Below, piece by piece: positions 30,608 to 35,754 of a stretch of DNA of 35,754 nt. Each line of letters begins with the position of its first letter. The first letter of the stretch is position 1. Made by a program: the position numbers and the translations under genes. Source of the DNA: Candidatus Methylomirabilota bacterium (GTDB taxonomy: Bacteria > Methylomirabilota > Methylomirabilia > Rokubacteriales > CSP1-6). Location: contig DASYTI010000102.1 in NCBI GenBank assembly GCA_036002485.1, positions 1 through 35,754 of the forward strand. Reading direction: 5' to 3'. Below the pieces are notes generated by a model that saw only the letters and a list, made by a program, of their open reading frames with translations, made no database searches and was not told where the DNA came from.

Positions 30608-32830
30608 TCAGGCAGGAGCGGGCGCGGGCTCGATCTCGACGAGGCAGGTGTTGTACGTCGGCGCCCCCGCCGGGGTGGCGCGGTCTTCCGTCAGGACATT
30701 GGCGCATCCCCGCGTGTCGGTACCGGTGGCGGCGGGCGTGAACCAGGCGCCCTCCTTGATGGAGACGACCCCGCGGGCGATGCGGTCGGTCACGCGCGCG
30801 GGCAGGATGGTCGCGCCCCGCTGATTGAAGACGCGCACGGGCAGGCCGTGCTCGATGCCGCGCGCGGCCGCGTCCTCGGGATGGATCCACACGTCCTGGG
30901 TGTCCGCCCGGGCGAGAATGTCCTGGTTGTCGTGAATCGAGTGCGTGCGCGCCCGCGACTTGGGCGAGATCAGCTCGAGCGGATAGCGCGGGTCGCCCGC
31001 GTGAGGCGGGATCCACGTGGGGATGGCGGGAATCCGGCCGAGCCCGTACGGGTCGGGGTCGGCGGCGATAGAGGTCGAGTAGATCTCGATCTTCCCCGAC
31101 GGCGTCGAGAAGGGATGCCGGACGGGATCGCGGACCTCTCGCGCGAAGGCCACGGCTTCCTCCGGAGCGGGCAGGCGGGCCAGCCCGTGCTCGCGGAAGG
31201 CGTCGAAGTCGTCGATGTCGGTGCCGGCGCAGACCTCGCGCAGCCACTCGATGTCCTCCATGCGATTGTAGCCCTGCAGCCCCAGGCGGTTGGCGAGATC
31301 CGCGCAGATGTCGACATCGTTGCGGCACTCGTACATGGGCTTGACGGCCTGACGCATGAAGATGGCGTAGTGGCCTGTCCCGCTCCACGGCGTGTGAATG
31401 TCGTTCCGCTCCCAGAACGTGGTGGCGGGCAGGACGATGTCGGCATAGCGCGCCGTCGGGGTCAGGAAGTGATCGTGGGCAACCATGAACTCGAGACGCT
31501 CGAGCCCGGCCGTGATCTTGTTGACGTTGGGACACTGGTTGGCCAGGTCACCGCAGGCGGAGTAGACCATTCTGATATCGGCGGGATAGCCGCCGGCGCG
31601 GCCGCGCGCGAGCAGATCGGCGAGCAGCGTCGAGGCCACGCGCGCGTTGACGGGGTTGGGTGGCGCGCCCTGGCGCTTGATGCCGTGGAACTGCGCGCCG
31701 CCGCTGCAGCCGGAATTGCCGCCGGGGATGCCGACATTGCCGGTGATCGCGCAGAGCGCGTAGGCCGCGCGGTGGAACTGCTCGCCGTAGGCCGTGCGTC
31801 CCGGCGCGTAGCCGCAGTGGAGGGCGGCGGGCTTCATGGTGGCGAACTCGCGCGCGAGCCTTCGTATCGTCTCGGTGGGGACCCCGGTGAGGGGCGCCGC
31901 CCATTCGGGCGTCTTCACCACGCCGTCGGAGAGACCGAGCAGGTACGAGCGATAGGACGAGCCCGGCGGCGCGCCCTCCGGCAGGTGCGCCTCGTCGAAG
32001 CCCAGGACCAGCCGGTCGAGGGAAGCCTGGTCGTGTAGCCCTTCGCTCACGATGACCTGGGTCATGGCGATGAGCATGGCCGCGTCGGTACCGGGGCGAA
32101 TCGGCACGTGCTCGTCGGCCATCTTCACGCTCGTCCGCGTGGCCCGTGGATCGATGGTGATCATGCGGACGCCCTGCTCGCGCGCCCAGTGGACATACTG
32201 GGGTGAGTTGGTCCCGAAGGTGCCGTCGGCGGGACTCCAGCCCCAGAGGATCATGAGTCGCGAGTTGACGTAGTCGGTGGGCTCACGCCCCGCGAACTTG
32301 CAATCCACCTTGGTGCCATAGGTGTGACGGAGGGCGAAGATCTCCGCCTCGTTCGAGAGGCTCGACCAGAGCTCGGTGCAGCCTCCGAAAAGGTGAAGCA
32401 GGCGCTGGACCACGGCGCGATTGTGGATCACCGCCGTGCTCCCGGTGCGCGAGCAGTCGAGGATGGCCGCGGGGCCGTAGGTGTCACGGATGCGCCGCAT
32501 CTGGGCCGCGACCTCGTCGAGCGCCTCGTCCCACGAGACGCGCTCGTAGGCGCCCGAGCCCTTCGGGCCCACGCGGCGCAGCGGATAACGTAGCCGGTCG
32601 GGGTGATTGACGCGCTCGGCGGCGCCGAAGCCGCGCACGCAGGCGGTGAGGGGAGGCATCTCGGGCGTCCAGCGCCGGGGATCGGTGCTGATGCGCACAA
32701 TCTGGCCGTCCTTGACATGCGCATTGACCACGCAGCGCCCCCCGCAATTGTGGGCGCAGGTGCTGGTGACCACTTCTTCGCCCGGGGCGCCGGCCTTGCG
32801 CGGGGTCTCGTAGACGGTCCGTGACTTCAT
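30608..32830 (-). CDS. Molybdopterin oxidoreductase, DMSO-reductase family
   Basis: 740 residues. The N-terminal [4Fe-4S] motif is complete: Cys25, Cys29, Cys33 and Cys64 (CAHNCGGRC then LTACVRG). The molybdopterin-binding parts follow: NRAVVQRLLHLFGG, LMILWGWSPADGTFG (near 195), the PGTDAAMLIAM segment, and the C-terminal dinucleotide domain from about 600 (DTQDVWIHPEDAAARGI). By alignment to DMSO reductases, a Ser at about 156-159 (WSSLSN) is the likely molybdenum ligand. There is no Tat signal, so it should stay in the cytoplasm, and no FeS or membrane subunit follows. Electron partner and substrate are unknown. It lies 7 bp after the alcohol dehydrogenase gene. Confidence 0.93.
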   Translation of the reverse strand: MKSRTVYETPRKAGAPGEEVVTSTCAHNCGGRCVVNAHVKDGQIVRISTDPRRWTPEMPPLTACVRGFGAAERVNHPDRLRYPLRRVGPKGSGAYERVSWDEALDEVAAQMRRIRDTYGPAAILDCSRTGSTAVIHNRAVVQRLLHLFGGCTELWSSLSNEAEIFALRHTYGTKVDCKFAGREPTDYVNSRLMILWGWSPADGTFGTNSPQYVHWAREQGVRMITIDPRATRTSVKMADEHVPIRPGTDAAMLIAMTQVIVSEGLHDQASLDRLVLGFDEAHLPEGAPPGSSYRSYLLGLSDGVVKTPEWAAPLTGVPTETIRRLAREFATMKPAALHCGYAPGRTAYGEQFHRAAYALCAITGNVGIPGGNSGCSGGAQFHGIKRQGAPPNPVNARVASTLLADLLARGRAGGYPADIRMVYSACGDLANQCPNVNKITAGLERLEFMVAHDHFLTPTARYADIVLPATTFWERNDIHTPWSGTGHYAIFMRQAVKPMYECRNDVDICADLANRLGLQGYNRMEDIEWLREVCAGTDIDDFDAFREHGLARLPAPEEAVAFAREVRDPVRHPFSTPSGKIEIYSTSIAADPDPYGLGRIPAIPTWIPPHAGDPRYPLELISPKSRARTHSIHDNQDILARADTQDVWIHPEDAAARGIEHGLPVRVFNQRGATILPARVTDRIARGVVSIKEGAWFTPAATGTDTRGCANVLTEDRATPAGAPTYNTCLVEIEPAPAPA

Positions 32831-32837
32831 GGGCGGC

Positions 32838-33932
32838 TCAGTTGAACACCACCACGCCGCGAGCGACCTGGCCCGAGGTCAGGGCCTTGAAGCCCTCGTT
32901 GATTTCTTCCAGCGTGTAGGTCCGGCTCACGAGCTGGTCGAGCTTGAGCCGGCCATCGAGGTAGAGCTCCACCAGCCGCGGGAAATCGATGGGCGGGCGC
33001 ACGGAGCCGTACATGGTGCCCTTGAGCGTCTTTTCCTGGAGGGCCATCATGTAGGGCGTGATCGGCGCGCGGACGGCCATGGCCGCCATGCCGACGATGA
33101 CGGCGACGCCGCCCGGCCGGATGGCGTCCAGGATCTGCAGCGTCGTCTGCTCGCCGCCGATGGCGTCGAAGGCATAGTCGACCCCGCGCCCCTCCGTCAG
33201 CTCGCGCACGCGCTCGACGATATTGTCCTGCTTCGCATTGAAGGTGTGGGTGGCCCCGAACTCCTTGGCGTAGCCGAGCTTGCTGTCGAGGAGATCCGCG
33301 GCCACGATCATGCCCGCTCCGGCCAGCCGCGCGCCCTGCACGACGTTGAGCCCTACGCCGCCGCAACCGATGACGAGCACCGAGGCGCCCGCTTCGACGC
33401 GCGCGCACGAGGTGACGGCCCCCACCCCCGTGGGGACGCAGCAGCCCACCAGCGCCGCCTGGGGCCACGGCATCTCCTTGCGGACGGGCACGAGCATCTC
33501 GGCCGGGCAGACGACGAACTCGGAGAAGGTGCCGATGCGCGCCATCTGGTTGATGTTCTGCCCATCGCGGCGCAGGCGGTGGCTGCCGTCGAGCATGGCG
33601 AAGCGCGCGCTCTTGTGCCCGTCGCAGAGAATGGAGCGCCCGAGCGAGCAGTAGAGGCAGCGGCCGCACTGGGGCCGGAACGAGAAGATGACGTGATCGC
33701 CGGGCTTGACGTTGGCCACGCCCGGGCCGACCTCTTCCACGATGCCCGCCGCCTCGTGGCCGAGGGCCATGGGCAGGGGCAGGGGCCAGTCGCCGTTCAT
33801 GATGTGCCAGTCGCTGTGGCAGATGCCCGCGGCCTTGACGCGCACACGCGCCTCGCCTGACTGCGGCCCCTGCTGCTCGACCTCCACCACCTGGAGCGGC
33901 GTATTCGCCTCGTAGAGAATGGCGGCCTTCAT
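32838..33932 (-). CDS. Zinc-dependent alcohol dehydrogenase (medium-chain)
   Basis: 364 residues. Catalytic zinc ligands Cys38 (GICHSDWH) and GHE (about 59-61) plus Cys164 region ([14 protein letters not shown]), four structural-zinc Cys ([15 protein letters not shown], about 89-103), and Rossmann motif [13 protein letters not shown] (about 189-201). The pattern is that of class III-like/NDMA-type alcohol dehydrogenases that oxidise primary alcohols with NAD. In this operon it would sit between an alcohol and the aldehyde handled by the adjoining CoxL-like molybdenum hydroxylase (inference). The gene is 13 bp after that hydroxylase and 7 bp before the DMSO-reductase-type gene. Confidence 0.94.
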   Translation of the reverse strand: MKAAILYEANTPLQVVEVEQQGPQSGEARVRVKAAGICHSDWHIMNGDWPLPLPMALGHEAAGIVEEVGPGVANVKPGDHVIFSFRPQCGRCLYCSLGRSILCDGHKSARFAMLDGSHRLRRDGQNINQMARIGTFSEFVVCPAEMLVPVRKEMPWPQAALVGCCVPTGVGAVTSCARVEAGASVLVIGCGGVGLNVVQGARLAGAGMIVAADLLDSKLGYAKEFGATHTFNAKQDNIVERVRELTEGRGVDYAFDAIGGEQTTLQILDAIRPGGVAVIVGMAAMAVRAPITPYMMALQEKTLKGTMYGSVRPPIDFPRLVELYLDGRLKLDQLVSRTYTLEEINEGFKALTSGQVARGVVVFN

Positions 33933-33945
33933 GATCGAGCCCTCC

Positions 33946-35754
33946 TCAGGACTTCCGGGCCGCGCTCATGGCGGCCCAGACCTTCTGCGGGGTGAGGGGC
34001 AGATCCACGTGCGTGACGCCCAGGGGGGCCAGCGCGTCCATCACGGCATTGGCGATCGCGGGCGTGGAGCCGATGGTCGCGGCCTCGCCGACACCCTTGA
34101 CGCCCAGGGGAGTCCGCGGCGAATGCGTGCGCGTGTGGTCATTGTCGAAGGAGATCAAGTCAACCGTCTTGGGCAGCGCATAGTCCATGAGGCTCGAGGA
34201 AAGAAGCTGTCCGCCCTCGTCGAAGGCCGCCTCCTCCCAGAGCGCCTGGCCGATGCCCTGGGCGAGGCCGCCGTGGACCTGGCCCTGGACGAGGAGCGGA
34301 TTGATGAGGAAGCCCGCATCGTCCACGGACATGTAACGCAGGAGGCGAGGCTGGCCCGTGTCGCGATCGACCTCGACCATGGCCACGTGAGCGCCGAAGG
34401 GGAAGAGCATGCCGCGGCTGGCCTTGATGTCCTCCTTCGAGTGCAGGTTGCCCTTGGCGGATGCTGCGACCTGCTGCCAGCTGACCGAACGGTCGGGCAC
34501 GCCCCGCACGGAGAACCTGCCGTCGGCCGCCACGATGTCGGGGGCGGCCGCCTCGAGGAGATTGGCGGCGATCTGCTGCGCCTTCTCGCGCACCTTGGTG
34601 GCGTTGCCGAGCGCGTGCATGCCCCCGCGCGCCGCCGATCGGCTCCCGAAGGTGCCGACGCCATTGCGGACCAGGTCGGTGTCGCCGTGGACGACCTTGA
34701 CCATGTCCATGGGGATCTGCAGCTCATCGGCCACGAGCTGCGCGAAGGCCGTCTCGTGCCCCTGGCCATGCGAGGCCGAGCCCGTGAGCACGGTGACGCG
34801 GCCGTCGTCGGCCACCACCAGGTCGGAGACCTCGTCGTCCTCGAAGCCGCAGATCTCGACATAGGAGGCGAGCCCGATTCCCACGAGGCGGCCTTTGGCG
34901 CGAGCCGCCTCCTGCTCCTTGCGGAGGGCGGGGTAGCCCGCCTTGCCGAGGGCGTGGTCGAGGGCGCGGGCGTACTCGCCGCTGTCATAGGAATTGCCGA
35001 GGGCGGTGTCGTACGGGAACTTGTCCGGCGGGATGAAGTTGCGCTTGCGGACATCGGCGGGATCGAGCTTGAGCCGGACCGCCAGCATGTCCATGGCCCG
35101 CTCGATGAAGTAGGCGGCCTCGGGCCGTCCCGCGCCCCGGTACGGCACGGTGCCCATGGTGTTGGTGAAGCCGCAGACCACCTCGGCGCGCACGGCCTGG
35201 ACGTCGTAGCAGCCGGTGATCATCTGCGCGCAGAGGATGGGCAGGAGGCAGCCGACGTGGTAGAGGCAGAAGCCGACATTGCCCGTGATCCGGACGTCCA
35301 TGGCCAGCACGCGGCCCGTCTTGTCCGCCCCCAGCTTCATCCAGCAGCGCATGTCGCGCCCGTGTCCCGTGGCCTGCATGTCCTCGCGCCGCGTGGCCGC
35401 CCAGCGCACGGGGCGCTTGAGCCGTCGCGCCAGCATGGTCACGAGCGTGTCTTCCTGGTACACGGGCACCTTGGCCCCGAATCCGCCGCCCACGCGCCCG
35501 GTCATGAGGTGGATCTGCTCGGGCTTGAGCTTGAGGCGCTCGGCGATCTGGTTGCGCATGGTGTGCGGGGTCTGCGTGTCGCCCCACATGGTGAGCTTCT
35601 GCGCCTTGTCGTCCCAGACGGCGCTGCAGGCGCGCGGCTCCATGCAGATCGGCAGCACCCGCTGGTTCATCATGTCGAGCTCGAGGACGACATGTGAGGC
35701 CTTGAAGCCGGCCTCCACGCCTTCCTTCTCGAGCTTGAAGGAGACGGCGAGGTT
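33946..35754 (-). CDS. Molybdenum hydroxylase large subunit (xanthine dehydrogenase/CoxL family), 5' part outside window
   Basis: The open frame runs from the stop at 33946 to the window edge without an obvious start; about 602 residues are visible and the N-terminal ~150 are missing. Molybdopterin segments are MTGRVGGGFGAKVPVYQED, VPYRGAGRPEAAYFIERAMD, GSASHGQGHETAFAQ, NGVGTFGSRSA and the catalytic Glu in GVKGVGEAATIGSTPAIANA near the C terminus. The active-site loop YRGAGR corresponds to form II CoxL/aldehyde oxidoreductases, not the AYxCSFR loop of true CO dehydrogenase. An aldehyde, purine or heterocycle is thus likelier than CO. The medium (FAD) and small (FeS) subunit genes are expected beyond the right edge. 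Confidence 0.93.
   Translation of the reverse strand, partial: NLAVSFKLEKEGVEAGFKASHVVLELDMMNQRVLPICMEPRACSAVWDDKAQKLTMWGDTQTPHTMRNQIAERLKLKPEQIHLMTGRVGGGFGAKVPVYQEDTLVTMLARRLKRPVRWAATRREDMQATGHGRDMRCWMKLGADKTGRVLAMDVRITGNVGFCLYHVGCLLPILCAQMITGCYDVQAVRAEVVCGFTNTMGTVPYRGAGRPEAAYFIERAMDMLAVRLKLDPADVRKRNFIPPDKFPYDTALGNSYDSGEYARALDHALGKAGYPALRKEQEAARAKGRLVGIGLASYVEICGFEDDEVSDLVVADDGRVTVLTGSASHGQGHETAFAQLVADELQIPMDMVKVVHGDTDLVRNGVGTFGSRSAARGGMHALGNATKVREKAQQIAANLLEAAAPDIVAADGRFSVRGVPDRSVSWQQVAASAKGNLHSKEDIKASRGMLFPFGAHVAMVEVDRDTGQPRLLRYMSVDDAGFLINPLLVQGQVHGGLAQGIGQALWEEAAFDEGGQLLSSSLMDYALPKTVDLISFDNDHTRTHSPRTPLGVKGVGEAATIGSTPAIANAVMDALAPLGVTHVDLPLTPQKVWAAMSAARKS

Noticed and set aside
1-35754. tRNA, rRNA, CRISPR arrays, insertion sequences or prophage genes.
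   Set aside because: Reading both strands showed no cloverleaf, no repeated spacer structure, and no transposase, integrase or phage structural genes.

Overview
The window is about 35.7 kb of GC-rich bacterial DNA, densely packed, with about 37 protein genes. I see no rRNA, tRNA, CRISPR array, transposase or phage gene. The gene mix (CaiB CoA-transferase, TAXI/TRAP binding protein, NIPSNAP, LLM-class flavin oxidoreductase, CoxL-like molybdoenzyme, MEDS-domain sensor kinase, heme-bearing streptogramin-lyase-like protein, MmyB-type XRE regulator) and the base composition suggest an uncultivated soil or subsurface lineage, such as Candidatus Rokubacteria (Methylomirabilota) or a similar high-GC Gram-negative. 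That placement is inference; no marker gene is present.

Layout. 1-5116: a partial zinc alcohol dehydrogenase (minus), an SDR oxidoreductase and a MetE-like methyltransferase (plus), a secreted TPR protein (minus) and an amidohydrolase (plus). 5148-5234: a multi-hairpin REP-like repeat. 5277-10052 (plus): a secreted carboxypeptidase-regulatory/CxxCH/beta-propeller fusion, a gene-poor stretch with a possible DUF169 remnant, and a MEDS-PAS-histidine kinase-receiver hybrid sensor. 10073-11275 (minus): a secreted TolB-like propeller. 11392-13181 (plus): a small coiled-coil protein and three consecutive small exported proteins without clear families. 13357-16717 (plus): semialdehyde dehydrogenase, catabolic-type acetolactate synthase-like enzyme and a small conserved protein, meeting a convergent XRE regulator (16714-17571, minus). 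17683-19058 (plus): thioesterase and D-2-hydroxyacid dehydrogenase, separated from the XRE gene by a perfect 8-1-8 palindrome. 19248-20551 (plus): an Ivy-like exported protein and an HdeD-like membrane protein. 20606-23282 (minus): CaiB, MsrA and a TPR lipoprotein in transcription order. 23369-25407 (plus): an AI-2E-type permease and an aminoglycoside-phosphotransferase-like protein. 25425-25726 (minus): a decayed RelE/ParE toxin-antitoxin locus.

From 25808 to the right edge everything is on the minus strand with gaps of 26 bp or less, or 4-bp overlaps, so it is probably one long operon. In transcription order: CoxL-like molybdenum hydroxylase large subunit (cut by the window edge), zinc alcohol dehydrogenase, DMSO-reductase-family molybdoenzyme, YbaK/EbsC editing-like protein, LLM flavin oxidoreductase, TAXI substrate-binding protein, NIPSNAP protein, threonine-aldolase-like PLP enzyme and a VOC protein. 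This looks like an uptake-plus-oxidation catabolic module whose substrate cannot be read from sequence.

Points most worth a second look are the c-heme propeller fusion, the XRE operator, the Ivy-like protein with an altered inhibitory loop, the hydroxyacid dehydrogenase whose usual catalytic Glu is missing, the internally deleted toxin, and several dyad or promoter structures in short intergenic gaps.
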